Source: Nostoc sphaeroides
GTDB taxonomy: Bacteria; Cyanobacteriota; Cyanobacteriia; Cyanobacteriales; Nostocaceae
Reading direction: 5' to 3'
DNA: 64,000 nucleotides
Assembly (NCBI RefSeq): GCF_003443655.1
Contig: NZ_CP031941.1
Location: forward strand, 4,896,501 to 4,960,500
Shown: positions 26,723-35,647 of the stretch, one piece after another
Layout of the letters: every line of letters begins with the position of its first letter
How positions within the stretch are numbered: the first letter of the stretch is position 1
Program-made: the position numbers and the translations under genes
The notes under the pieces: generated by a model
Seen by the model: only the letters and a program-made list of their open reading frames with translations
Told to the model about the DNA's origin: nothing
The model's database searches: none

Positions 26723-27389
26723 TCATAGCTGAAGTCCACTTAAGTGGACTAATTGATTGGTTTGTGGTAATTCGTCTAAACTACTAATAGGCAAATTGGC
26801 ATCAATAGCACCTCCAACACTAACCTGCCATAAAGTAGCGATTGCGATCGCTAACCAATGTCTCTCGGCTCGTTTGGTATCTGTCATTTTAGTTTGATGC
26901 CAAGCAAAACCACCTCTTTTACCGTCTTTAAATAGACATTCAATCCAAGAGCGCATCGAATACCAACAAGCATCCGCAATTTCGGGATGTAAATCGGTGA
27001 GAATTAACCAAGGTTCGGTATAGCCCTCGTCATGACGGGCTAACAATGTACATTCAATCGGGTTACTTTTGAAACAAGTTACCAATGACTCAAATGACTC
27101 ACCAACTTCTGGAACAAGAGTATTTAGAGGTCAATACAGTTCAGTTAAGCCCAAAAACCTTGGTAAAGACGCGAAATTTCGCGTCTCTACAGGTCTAAAA
27201 TTAGTACCAAAAATCCTTAACTGAACCGTATTGATTTAGAGGTAGCCAAGAAACAGTACCTTTAATTTTAAACTGCCCCTGAAGGTTAATCCGCATAAAA
27301 GGATGCCAACCACAGTTCAAGATTTGTTGATACAGCCACTCAGCATAAAGCCCTCTATCTGTGGTGACAATATATTCACCTTGCTCCAA
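26723..27389 (-). pseudogene. DDE transposase remnant (IS4-like), split by a MITE
   Basis: Two fragments in different frames: 27389-27234 (GEYIVTTDRGLYAEWLYQQI) and 27121-26723 (IECLFKDGKRGGFAWHQTKM, TDTKRAERHWLAIAIATLWQ). Both look like the catalytic C-terminal half of an IS4-type transposase, including the DGKRGGFxWxxTK block with its glutamate-containing helix. Removing the 102-bp element at 27132-27233 and one 10-bp duplicate joins them in frame without a stop. The N-terminal half (about 200 residues) is missing upstream, where the AI-2E gene ends at 27436. Confidence 0.85.
27132..27233. repeat. 102-bp MITE with 18-bp ends and 10-bp target duplication
   Basis: Left end CAATACAGTTCAGTTAAG; right end CTTAACTGAACCGTATTG (17 of 18 complementary). 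Direct repeats ATTTAGAGGT flank it exactly (27122-27131 and 27234-27243). The middle contains the GTAAAGACGCGAAATTTCGC core palindrome. It interrupts the transposase gene. A related, longer copy is at 38100-38234. Confidence 0.92.
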
Positions 27390-27435
27390 ACAGGAACCTC
27401 ACTGTCGCCGTGTTCGCCGATAATATTGGATAATT

Positions 27436-28521
27436 TTATGGCAATATTGATTTTTCGGTTAACATCTCTGGTGATTCTTGATTCTCAGAATAACTAGAGT
27501 TAAAACCATCTGCTATATCTTTGATAAAACCAGCTACAGGTACCGCAACTAGCAAACCTAAGACTCCGCCAGCATTGGTTCCTACAAGCAAAGCAATTAA
27601 CACCCATATTGGTCTTAGTCCAGTAAATTTACCTAAAAGACGAGGTGCGATCGCCTGATCAATTACCTGATCAATGACAACAGCTACCGCAAAAATCTTC
27701 ACTGCTAGCCAAAAGTCATGTGTGGCTATTATTAAAGTTATTACAACAAGACTGACGACATCGCCAAAGGGAATTAAACTCAAAAACCCAACCCCCAAAC
27801 CAAAAAGTAAAGCAAACTGGATTTGAAAAGCCAAAAACAATAATGTTAATGAAACTCCCATCAGCAAAGCTAAACTTCCCTGACCAATCAAGTAATTTTG
27901 AAAGTTTTGTTGAATAGATTGGCTTACCTTCTGAGCAAAATTTCCAGGTAACTTTTTAAATATCCCCTCCCAAATCCTTGGGCCATCTAACAACAGATAG
28001 AAAGTCAGTACTATTGTGATTAATGCCTCAGAGATACTATCAATCGTATCTATGATAATACTTAAAAGTTTATCTGAAAGAAACTCTAATTCACTAGGTA
28101 ATTGCTCAGTTAATCGGCTTAATAACTGACTTAAATTCACATTTAATTTGTGCCTAAAAAACCAATCATTTAAAATCTGAAGTTTTTCTTCGCTAGAATT
28201 AATCCATTGGGGAAGGACTTTCACCATCTCATTAAATTGCTCTAAAACAATGGGAACCAAAGTGATACCCAGAGCAACAATAATTATCACTGCTGATATA
28301 AAAACTAATGCTACTGCATAACCACGTTTCACTCCTCGCTTTTGGAGAATGGTAACAGGATAGTTTAAAACGAATGCAAGCAAAGTAGCTAATAAAAGAA
28401 TTGTTACGACAGGTTGAAAATTTTTAACAAGCAAAAATGCTAGCCAACCATTGAGAAAGACTAGAGGAAATAACAGCGTAAAAATTAACCATCTAAGCAG
28501 TTGATTCAGTGAAAAATTCAT
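27436..28521 (-). CDS. AI-2E family / PerM-type membrane transporter
   Basis: A 361-residue polytopic protein with hydrophobic segments at about 10-50, 60-90, 150-175, 210-250, 255-285 and 300-335, in the order typical of AI-2E (TqsA/PerM) permeases. Typical family blocks are DQVIDQAIAPRLLGKFTGLR and IALLVGTNAGGVLGLLVAVP. Members have been linked to signal or ion export; the substrate here is unknown. The start is the ATG at 28521. It precedes a 400-bp gap of repeats and has no operon partner. Confidence 0.88.
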   Translation of the reverse strand: MNFSLNQLLRWLIFTLLFPLVFLNGWLAFLLVKNFQPVVTILLLATLLAFVLNYPVTILQKRGVKRGYAVALVFISAVIIIVALGITLVPIVLEQFNEMVKVLPQWINSSEEKLQILNDWFFRHKLNVNLSQLLSRLTEQLPSELEFLSDKLLSIIIDTIDSISEALITIVLTFYLLLDGPRIWEGIFKKLPGNFAQKVSQSIQQNFQNYLIGQGSLALLMGVSLTLLFLAFQIQFALLFGLGVGFLSLIPFGDVVSLVVITLIIATHDFWLAVKIFAVAVVIDQVIDQAIAPRLLGKFTGLRPIWVLIALLVGTNAGGVLGLLVAVPVAGFIKDIADGFNSSYSENQESPEMLTEKSILP

Positions 28522-28617
28522 AATTAATTTAAAAGCTAAAATGATTCTAGTTACTAGATTGAACCGAGTAATTAAATCTGCTCCAGAGAAAGTAAGTAGA
28601 GCGGTGTAAATAATTAA

Positions 28618-28716
28618 AGGTTCGTAGTGTACCCCTGCGGGGAAGCAAGCTACGCCCAGCGTCTCGTAGAGAGGACTTTAGTCCTTATTTTAGGACTAAA
28701 GTCCTCACTACAAACT
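28618..28716. repeat. Palindromic repeat with GGACTTTAGTCC cores
   Basis: Ends GGTTCGTAGTG and CACTACAAAC; inside, AGGACTTTAGTCCT and AGGACTAAAGTCCT pair, with an inserted CTACGCCCAGCGTCTCGTAG-type block. Same family as 23414-23471 and 63430-63481. No gene in 28522-28937. Confidence 0.55.
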
Positions 28717-28746
28717 AATTTCAATATTTTTTACATTACTTAACTT

Positions 28747-28849
28747 ATACCAATTCAATTAATGATTGCAATACATCCTTGGGTAAAGACGCGATGAATC
28801 GCGTCTCTACAAATGGTGTATTTGTCGCATTCTTTTTTCAAATTGGTAT
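28747..28849. repeat. ATACCAATTCAATTAATG-family MITE, copy 1
   Basis: The ends ATACCAATT and AATTGGTAT surround the core GTAAAGACGCGATGAATCGC and GTCTCTACAAATGG. Near-identical copies are at 63502-63604 and, expanded, at 43297-43444; a truncated reversed copy is at 61680-61750. Confidence 0.8.
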
Positions 28850-28937
28850 TACTTTGATTTATTCTCGCCTACTTACTTAGACAATAAAAATCTTTCCCCA
28901 TTCCCTATTTCCCATTCCCCACTCCCCATTATTCCAA

Positions 28938-30374
28938 TTAGTAACTTTCAGCGAAAGCTAAAAATTGTTCCTCATTTATTCGGCCTGCTTGATACAGAGT
29001 ATTAGTAATTTCCGAAATAGTTAAAACTGAGTGGCTGCGATAACCATTTTGCTGTAACCTATCTTTCACCCCTTGTTCATGGTCGATAAATACTACAATA
29101 TCATCAACTTTTAATCCTGCTGATTCCAACTTTCCTGCCCCTTCCATGACACTTTTACCACTGATGAGAATATCGTCAACCACTACAACTGTTTCACCAG
29201 GATGAAAGTTACCCTCAATGACTCTCCGAGTTCCATGTGCTTTTACCTCTTTTCGAGGGAAAATCATCGGACAATGAAGGCGCAAAGCTAAACCAGTCGC
29301 AGTAGGTAAAGAACCATAGGGAATACCTGCTAATCTATCAAAAATTAGATTCTTCAAAATATCCTCATAAGCTGTGAGAACTTGATTAAAAACTTGGGGA
29401 TTGGAAATAATTTTGCGTAAGTCGATGTAATAAGGAAATATAGCTCCTGATGCTTGGACAAAGCTGCCAAACATAATGCAGTCAATATCATAAAGTTGTA
29501 AAATCAAATCCTGGTGGGGGTGCTGATTTAGGAAACAAACATCAGGAAACCACACAGGACATGTGGAATTTTCGTGAATAATTTCAGCTTTTATTTGATT
29601 AATTTCTGTGCGTAGAGACTGGATTTCTTCAGATAGTTGGGTGTTTCCCAACATATCTTGAGGAACAGGAATTAGTAAACCATCACCGTTAGCATTCAAA
29701 CCTGCTTCTAAAATTTGCTTCAGGTTTGCGCCTTCCGCCCAGATGCTACGCGCCATAATAATTCGTTCAGGCGCGATCGCTCGAATAAGTGCTAAAATCT
29801 CAGGATTTGTAGTTCCCACTTCCAAACCCAATTGTTCTGGAGTTCCCCAAGTTTTTGATTCTTTTACCACCTGTAAATAAAGGGGTGACTCGTTTGTAGG
29901 ATATTGCTGTAAAGCTTCTGCACCTGGATTAGAAGTACAACATAAAATAAACACCGCTTTACCCTGATAGACCAAAAAAGGTGCTACATGATCTTGTCCT
30001 GTATAGGGACTCAGAGTGATTGCATCCACTTGCCATTGTCTAAACACAGTTTGGGCAAAAATGGTACTAGTATTTAAGTCGCTATGTTTGGCATCTAAAA
30101 TTACTGGAATATGGGCTGGAATAGCTGCTAAAGTTTTGTACAGTAATTCTAAACCGGGAATACCTAATGCTTCGTAGAAACCAAGCGTCGGTTTATAAGC
30201 ACAAACGAAATCAGAAGTTTCAGCAATAATGAATTGCAACCACTTCCACAAACCAGTGATGAGTTCTTCCGATTCATAACGCACAGGCATCATCTCTGGA
30301 TTTGGATCAAGTCCTACAAATAGTAAGCTTTGATTTTGCAATATATTCCGATTCAATTTATCAAAAAAGTTCAT
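28938..30374 (-). CDS. pyrF-pyrE: Bifunctional orotidine-5'-phosphate decarboxylase / orotate phosphoribosyltransferase
   Basis: 478 residues joining the last two steps of UMP synthesis. The decarboxylase half (about 1-275) has the catalytic DAKHSDLN motif and the LFVGLDPNPE opening of the PyrF2 type. The phosphoribosyltransferase half (about 290-478) has the PRPP-binding VVVVDDILISGKSVMEG and the lysine loop FPRKEVKAHGTRR. The order is decarboxylase first, opposite to the eukaryotic UMP synthase. Fusion in this order is known in heterocystous cyanobacteria. Cytoplasmic; followed by no operon partner. Confidence 0.93.
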   Translation of the reverse strand: MNFFDKLNRNILQNQSLLFVGLDPNPEMMPVRYESEELITGLWKWLQFIIAETSDFVCAYKPTLGFYEALGIPGLELLYKTLAAIPAHIPVILDAKHSDLNTSTIFAQTVFRQWQVDAITLSPYTGQDHVAPFLVYQGKAVFILCCTSNPGAEALQQYPTNESPLYLQVVKESKTWGTPEQLGLEVGTTNPEILALIRAIAPERIIMARSIWAEGANLKQILEAGLNANGDGLLIPVPQDMLGNTQLSEEIQSLRTEINQIKAEIIHENSTCPVWFPDVCFLNQHPHQDLILQLYDIDCIMFGSFVQASGAIFPYYIDLRKIISNPQVFNQVLTAYEDILKNLIFDRLAGIPYGSLPTATGLALRLHCPMIFPRKEVKAHGTRRVIEGNFHPGETVVVVDDILISGKSVMEGAGKLESAGLKVDDIVVFIDHEQGVKDRLQQNGYRSHSVLTISEITNTLYQAGRINEEQFLAFAESY

Positions 30375-30436
30375 ATTTTTAGTTTAAAAAAAGAGTCAAT
30401 TTTCCGTGTTTTCCTATCTCCATGACCATAGTTTGT

Positions 30437-31033
30437 TTACCAAAACATTGATTCTGTTAATTCAGTACCGCCAGCTTTCCGCCCTAATTGAGAGTGAATT
30501 ACTACAAATAAGATAACCATTGGCACGGAGGCAAAGTGAACAATTCGCAATGCTTGCCAATCGCCAAAGAAATCGACAATCCAGGGAAATTGAGCAGGTT
30601 TATACATTCCTATTCCTGTAAATAACGCCAGCAGCAAAATAGGAATAATTGCTGTATAAACAATCCGATGCCAAGCATAAATTAGACGTTTGGAATTTTG
30701 ACTTTTTTGTAATGCTTTGAAGTCATTAGCACCTACAAACCGATGTCGCCAGCGCCGAGTAATTAAAATGTAAATTCCATACCACAGGAGATTCAGCGAA
30801 AATATCCACATTGCTGCAAAATGCCAGTGTCTACCTCCTGCAAGCCAACCTCCTAAAGTAAATATCGGAGGAATGTGCAAACCTGCACGTCCCCCAAAAA
30901 CAGGGTTGGCGTTGTAAATTTGTAGTCCACTGGTGAGCATGATAAATAGACTAATGATGTTACACCAGTGAAAAATTTTGGCTGCGATCGCTTGGTTGGG
31001 TGGCTTTCGAGTTTGGGAGGGGTTCAAAGTCAT
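30437..31033 (-). CDS. Cytochrome b-type membrane protein (NiFe-hydrogenase/thiosulfate-reductase type)
   Basis: A 198-residue protein with four transmembrane helices and histidines placed for two b hemes: AAKIFHWCNIISLF, GRHWHFAAMWIF, YAWHRIVYTAIIP and VHFASVPMVILFVVIHSQLG. Such subunits usually anchor a periplasmic molybdoenzyme (for example a SoxC/YedY-like sulfite-oxidase-family protein). No such partner gene is next to it here, so the electron donor or acceptor is unknown. Confidence 0.82.
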   Translation of the reverse strand: MTLNPSQTRKPPNQAIAAKIFHWCNIISLFIMLTSGLQIYNANPVFGGRAGLHIPPIFTLGGWLAGGRHWHFAAMWIFSLNLLWYGIYILITRRWRHRFVGANDFKALQKSQNSKRLIYAWHRIVYTAIIPILLLALFTGIGMYKPAQFPWIVDFFGDWQALRIVHFASVPMVILFVVIHSQLGRKAGGTELTESMFW

Positions 31034-31281
31034 AGATTTTGACTGATAAAATTTGCTGTTTATCTGTCTTGGGTAAATGGCCTAGGAAGTTTGGGGGTAG
31101 GCATTACTCACCTTTATTTTCCCATTCTATGACTCAGTATTCTGACATTGATGGTTTACCATCTGCTGTTTTAACTGTCAGTTTAGGTATGCCTAGTAGT
31201 CTGTCAGCTTTAAAATTGAAATTATCCTTGTCCCCAAGCCCTCTTCCCCATCCCCAATGACTAATGACTAATCCCCAATCT

Positions 31282-31707
31282 TTAAGGCAAATTTTCTCGT
31301 AGTAATGCTCGAAAACCTGCCTGTTGAAAATGCTCATCAGCAGTCAGGGCTTCCGTGATTCCGCTATACTGCATCACAATAAAAGATACGCAATCCCCAA
31401 ATCCCCATTCTTTCTCTGTTTGTTCCTGATATAGCTCGAAAGCACGTTCGTAGAGTTCTTGGGAGAGGGGGATAATTTCTACTTTGGAGTCTGCTACTAA
31501 AGAATTTAATAATATGATTGCCGCTTGACGATAAGGTTGTTGGGATAAGGCATTGCCAATTTCCAACATCACCGCCTGTGTTGTCACTAAACGAGTTTCT
31601 GCCGCTTGTAACATTTTAGCCAGATGTAACGCTCGGTCATGTAAGCGATCGCTCGGTGCTGATAAGGCAATGGCAAATGATGTATCAAGAAAGACTTCAG
31701 AATGCAT
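31282..31707 (-). CDS. PIN-domain protein (probable VapC-like RNase toxin)
   Basis: 141 residues with the acidic PIN residues Asp8 (VFLDTSFAIAL), Glu (VMLEIGNAL), Asp (WGFGDCVSFIVM) and a last Asp (LTADEHF). These bind Mg2+ in PIN RNases. It follows a small gene of the antitoxin type by 7 bases, so the two are probably one transcript. Whether it is toxic is inference. Confidence 0.82.
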   Translation of the reverse strand: MHSEVFLDTSFAIALSAPSDRLHDRALHLAKMLQAAETRLVTTQAVMLEIGNALSQQPYRQAAIILLNSLVADSKVEIIPLSQELYERAFELYQEQTEKEWGFGDCVSFIVMQYSGITEALTADEHFQQAGFRALLRENLP

Positions 31708-31714
31708 GGAGACT

Positions 31715-31930
31715 TTATTTACCGGATAAATATTTATCTATATTGGTACACCAATCAGGTGGCCCATCTAAGTTGAGCGATCGCGCCGTTTGCAAAAATG
31801 ATACCGTTTCATGTTCACTTGGCGGTAAAATTTCAATACTGATTCGCACGCGGGTATTGATTGGCAGTGCGATCGGTTCAGCCGGATAGAACACTTTGCC
31901 ATTAAAGACAGCTGTGATTTTTTCTACCAT
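31715..31930 (-). CDS. Small AF2212/DUF104-like antitoxin partner
   Basis: 71 residues beginning MVEKITAVFNGKVFYPAEPI, the pattern of AF2212-family antitoxins found next to PIN genes. The ATG at 31930 is used; a TTG three codons earlier is possible. The C-terminal half (LDGPPDWCTNIDKYLSGK) carries a DGPxDW motif often seen in such partners. It should neutralise the PIN protein by blocking its active site. Confidence 0.72.
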   Translation of the reverse strand: MVEKITAVFNGKVFYPAEPIALPINTRVRISIEILPPSEHETVSFLQTARSLNLDGPPDWCTNIDKYLSGK

Positions 31931-31939
31931 TGTTTGCAA

Positions 31940-32423
31940 AAATTGCTTTTAGTCTATCCTAAGCTGGTTGTAACAATACGAGTAGAGTCTACGGCTGAAT
32001 TACTAGTGAAGATACTTATATCAATCTTACGAATTATATCGATTTTTGATAATTGCCTCAGCCACCAACTGAACTAATGTTACGTAAGTGCGACGAACTT
32101 CTTTAAAGTTCAATTCTCTCGCTCTCCGCTTTGCAGAGGGACAGATTTTGGGTAGTAAAACCAGGGAGAGGTCTTTTATGGACAAAAGGGAGAAACTTTT
32201 TAAGCTTTTCCCCAATTCTTCACAATAAATTATTGTGGTAATTCTATACAAAAATAATGTATGTATGCTGTAAACAAATCAGCTTTTGAAGTTTGGCAGA
32301 ACGCAAAGTTTAGACCCTACTATTGATACTTGTAAAAAAAATCGAAGCCAGATGATAAATATTATTCTATATACCCTATAATCTCTAATACGGTATCTGT
32401 TTAGAAATGCCGTAGATTTAGGG
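31940..32423. other. Intergenic region upstream of the sulfate-binding gene
   Basis: 484 AT-rich bases that should hold the promoter of the 32.4-37.4 kb transport genes. A weak minus-strand ORF at 32027-32251 is not convincing. TATAATC (about 32386-32392) is a possible -10. No clear Pho-box octamer array could be seen. Confidence 0.35.
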
Positions 32424-32432
32424 GTGATTCTG

Positions 32433-33590
32433 ATGAGCAAGGTGCAACAATACACACATTTAAGTAAATTGCTAACTGAGAGAATGCAGTCTTATGTCAT
32501 GAAAGCTTTGCAGATTATACAACTCTCATATCAACACACAATTAGAAATTGGTTGAATAAACGTACTGTACAAAGCTTTGTCAGCCTGTTTCTAATAGGT
32601 ACTTTTTTGAGTATAGCAGTTGCCTCCTGTTCGGGAAGTAGTTCAGCCAGCAAAAATGATGTTAAGCTAAAACTTGTATCTTTCTCTGTCACCAAAGCTG
32701 CACATGACCAGATAATTCCCAAATTTGTCGAAAGCTGGAAGAAAGAACACAACCAAAACGTCACGATTGAGGCGACTTATGGGGGTTCTGGCGCTCAAAC
32801 GGCTACAGTCATTGACGGTTCGCAAGAAGCAGATATAGTACATTTGGCACTTCCCCTAGATGTAATCAAAATTCAGCAAGCAGGTTTGATTAAATCAGGT
32901 TGGGAAACCAGATATCCGAGAAATGGTATTGTCAGTAAATCTGTAGCTGCGATCGTTACTCGTGAAGGTAATCCCAAAAATATTAAGACTTGGTCAGACT
33001 TGGCAAAAGATGATGTGAAAATAATTGCAGCAAACCCAAAAACTTCTGGTATTGCTATCTGGGAATTCTTAGCTTTATGGAGTTCTGTGAGTTTAACAGG
33101 TGGTGACGAAACCGCAGCATTAGATTATGTCACCAAAGTTTATAAGAACATCCCTGTATTAACGAAAGATGCCCGCGAAGCTAGCGATTCATTTTTCCAA
33201 AAAGGCGAGGGAGATGTCTTAATTAACTACGAGAATGAGGTGATTTTGGCGCAAATAGGTGGATTGAAACTGCCTTATGTTGTACCTCAAGTTAATATTT
33301 CCATCGATAATCCTGTAGCTTTAGTTGATAAAAACGTTGATAAACACGGTACAAGAGAAGTTGCACAAGCGTTTGTAAATTTTCTTTACTCAACAGAAGC
33401 TCAACGGGAATTTGCCAAATTACAGTATCGTCCTGTTAACCCCACTGTTACCCAAGAAGTAGCGTCAAAACAAGCGCAAATTCAAACTTTATTTACCTCT
33501 CAAGATTTAGGTGGTTGGGAGCTTATTCAGAAAAAGTTTTTTGAAAATGGGGCAATTTTTGACAAAGTTCAAGCTGCTAGCAAAGCATAA
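32433..33590 (+). CDS. sbpA: Sulfate ABC transporter substrate-binding lipoprotein
   Basis: A periplasmic sulfate-binding protein of about 385 residues. The lipobox is in LSIAVASCSGSS, and the family signatures are LKLVSFSVTKAAHDQIIPKF, ATYGGSGAQTATVIDGSQEA and DILINYENEV-like GDVLINYENEV. The frame opens at a GTG (32424), but the ATG at 32433 (MSKVQQYTH) has AGGGGTG upstream; ATGs at about 32484 and 32499 would give a more normal signal length. No cysA/T/W genes follow. Instead, pstS starts 57 bases downstream, so this copy must use membrane components from elsewhere. Confidence 0.9.
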   Translation: MSKVQQYTHLSKLLTERMQSYVMKALQIIQLSYQHTIRNWLNKRTVQSFVSLFLIGTFLSIAVASCSGSSSASKNDVKLKLVSFSVTKAAHDQIIPKFVESWKKEHNQNVTIEATYGGSGAQTATVIDGSQEADIVHLALPLDVIKIQQAGLIKSGWETRYPRNGIVSKSVAAIVTREGNPKNIKTWSDLAKDDVKIIAANPKTSGIAIWEFLALWSSVSLTGGDETAALDYVTKVYKNIPVLTKDAREASDSFFQKGEGDVLINYENEVILAQIGGLKLPYVVPQVNISIDNPVALVDKNVDKHGTREVAQAFVNFLYSTEAQREFAKLQYRPVNPTVTQEVASKQAQIQTLFTSQDLGGWELIQKKFFENGAIFDKVQAASKA

Positions 33591-33647
33591 ACTTGACTTT
33601 TTAATGCAGCATTATTTGTATAGTTACTTTATCTCAATTGATAATTT

Positions 33648-34649
33648 ATGAGCTTTCATCGCAGATTTAAAGATAGCTTTTTATTCACATCTTTAATGGT
33701 TCTTGCCAGTAGCATCACTGCTTGTAACGGTGGACAAGAATTGAAAAGTCAAGTGAGTATTGATGGTGCAGCAGTGGGTTTTCCTATTTCTTTAGCAGTT
33801 GCAGAAGAATACCAGAAGGTTAAATCTGACGCGAAAGTTAGTGTTGCTTCCAGTGGTACGGGTGGCGGTTTCAGTAAGTTTTGTAATGGTGATATTGATA
33901 TTGTTACCGCTTCTCGTACCATCAGAAATGAAGAAATAAAAAAATGTAAAAGCAAAAATATTGAGTTTGTAGAGTTACCTATAGGTTTAGACGGCGTTGC
34001 TGTAATTGCAAATCGTAAAAACGACTTTGCTAAATGTTTAACTATTAAGGAAATGAACACAATTTGGAGTGCTAAATCAGACGGCAAAATCTTGACTTGG
34101 GATCAAGTTAATCCTAAATTTCCTAAGCTACCACTAAAGCTTTATGCTCCGGCTTCGGATACGGGGACTTTTGATTATTTAACTCAAGCGGTTACTGGCA
34201 AAGCCAAGAATGGGCGCACCGACTACACTCCTAGTCATAATCAAAATCTGCTAGTGCAAGGTGTTTCTGGAGATGAATCAGCATTGGCTTATGTAGGGAT
34301 ATCTTACTACATTCAAAACCAAGAAAAGCTCAATTTAGTTGCTATCGAAAATCTCAAAGGAGAATGCAAAAAACCAGTTCCGTTGGATAATGTCCTCAAA
34401 AATACCTACACACCTTTGTCTCGTCCCCTGTTTATATATGTCAGCAAGATATCTTTAGATAACAAACCAGCAGTCAAAGAATTTGTAGATTTTTATCTAG
34501 AAAATTCTTGGAAGTGGGTAGATGGTGCTGGATATGTAGCACTACCTGATGAAGCTTACGTCAAGGTAAAACAAAAATTTGCAACTGGTGAAACTGGCAC
34601 AAAATTTCAAAAAGCTAAACCAGGTGAACCAATTACAAACTTTCTTTAG
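33648..34649 (+). CDS. pstS: Phosphate ABC transporter substrate-binding lipoprotein PstS
   Basis: 333 residues with lipobox SITAC (cleavage before Cys26). The phosphate-binding loops are visible as VGFPISLAVAEEYQ, ASSGTGGGFSKFCNGDIDIV (the usual SGTGGG), ASRTIRNEE and APASDTGTFDYLTQA. It captures phosphate in the periplasm for PstC/PstA. It begins the canonical pstSCAB order. Confidence 0.93.
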   Translation: MSFHRRFKDSFLFTSLMVLASSITACNGGQELKSQVSIDGAAVGFPISLAVAEEYQKVKSDAKVSVASSGTGGGFSKFCNGDIDIVTASRTIRNEEIKKCKSKNIEFVELPIGLDGVAVIANRKNDFAKCLTIKEMNTIWSAKSDGKILTWDQVNPKFPKLPLKLYAPASDTGTFDYLTQAVTGKAKNGRTDYTPSHNQNLLVQGVSGDESALAYVGISYYIQNQEKLNLVAIENLKGECKKPVPLDNVLKNTYTPLSRPLFIYVSKISLDNKPAVKEFVDFYLENSWKWVDGAGYVALPDEAYVKVKQKFATGETGTKFQKAKPGEPITNFL

Positions 34650-34700
34650 ACAAATATTCATTCAGATGTAACTTGATTTGTAGTCAGAACTTAACTGTTT

Positions 34701-35642
34701 ATGCAAAATTCCACTTCTCAAGACGATCCTTATTTACTACCCAGACAATCGCTAGACAAAGATATATCTGAAGATATATTAGAAAGGATTGTGGAAGCGA
34801 TTTTATTTGCTTGTGCTTTAGTTTCTGTTTTGACTACCTTTGGTATTGTCATAATTATTTTTCAGGAGACATTTAGTTTTTTCCAAGAAGTTTCCTTTGC
34901 TCAATTCTTTCTTGATACTAAATGGACACCGCTATTTGCAGAGAGACATTTTGGCATTTGGCCATTAATTAATGGCACTTTCTTGACTACAGTGATAGCT
35001 ATGTCAGTTGCGATTCCTTTGGGTTTATGTTCTGCCATTTACTTGAGTGAATATGCTCAACCCAAAGTAGCAGCAGTTTTACGCCCAGCCGTAGAACTTT
35101 TAGCAGGAGTACCAACTGTAGTATATGGTTACTTTGCACTATTGTTTCTGACACCATTGCTGCGGAATTTTATCCCTTTAGAAATATTCAATTCCTTGAG
35201 TGCGGGGGTAATGATGGGGATTATGATTACTCCCACCGTTGGCTCTATTAGCTTAGATGCTATTAAATCAGTTCCACGTTCTTTGCGCGAAGGAGCTTAT
35301 GCTTTAGGTATCACGAAACTAGAAACTATTTTTAAAGTAGTTTTACCAGCCGCACTTTCGGGAATTATCGCCTCGATTATTTTAGGTATTTCTCGCGCTG
35401 TAGGTGAAACAATGACTGTCCTCATCGCCGCCGGACTACAGCCAAAGCTGACTGTTAGTTTTGCAGAATCAATCGCAACAATGACTGCTTACATGGCACA
35501 AATTTCTGGCGGAGATAGTCCGCGTGGAAGTCTCAATTTTAAGACTTTATATGCTGTCGGTGCGGTTTTATTTGTGCTTACCCTATCTTTGAACATTGTT
35601 AGTTACTGGATTGCTAATCGTTATAAGGAAAAATACGAGTAA
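34701..35642 (+). CDS. pstC: Phosphate ABC transporter permease PstC
   Basis: 313 residues with six transmembrane helices. The conserved cytoplasmic loop that docks on PstB is SLREGAYALGITKLETIF. 51 bases after pstS, 5 bases before pstA. Confidence 0.93.
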   Translation: MQNSTSQDDPYLLPRQSLDKDISEDILERIVEAILFACALVSVLTTFGIVIIIFQETFSFFQEVSFAQFFLDTKWTPLFAERHFGIWPLINGTFLTTVIAMSVAIPLGLCSAIYLSEYAQPKVAAVLRPAVELLAGVPTVVYGYFALLFLTPLLRNFIPLEIFNSLSAGVMMGIMITPTVGSISLDAIKSVPRSLREGAYALGITKLETIFKVVLPAALSGIIASIILGISRAVGETMTVLIAAGLQPKLTVSFAESIATMTAYMAQISGGDSPRGSLNFKTLYAVGAVLFVLTLSLNIVSYWIANRYKEKYE

Positions 35643-35647
35643 TAAAT

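Noticed and set aside
31039..31260. Short plus-strand ORF
   Set aside because: It lies in a 250-bp gap between two minus-strand genes, with low-complexity codons (SPSPLPHPQ) from a simple repeat.
32027..32251. Possible 74-codon minus-strand gene
   Set aside because: No ribosome site and no recognisable domain; it lies in the likely promoter region of the sulfate-binding gene.
32300..32432. Pho box upstream of the sbpA-pst genes
   Set aside because: I could not find three spaced CTTAACCT-like octamers by eye; a matrix search would be needed.
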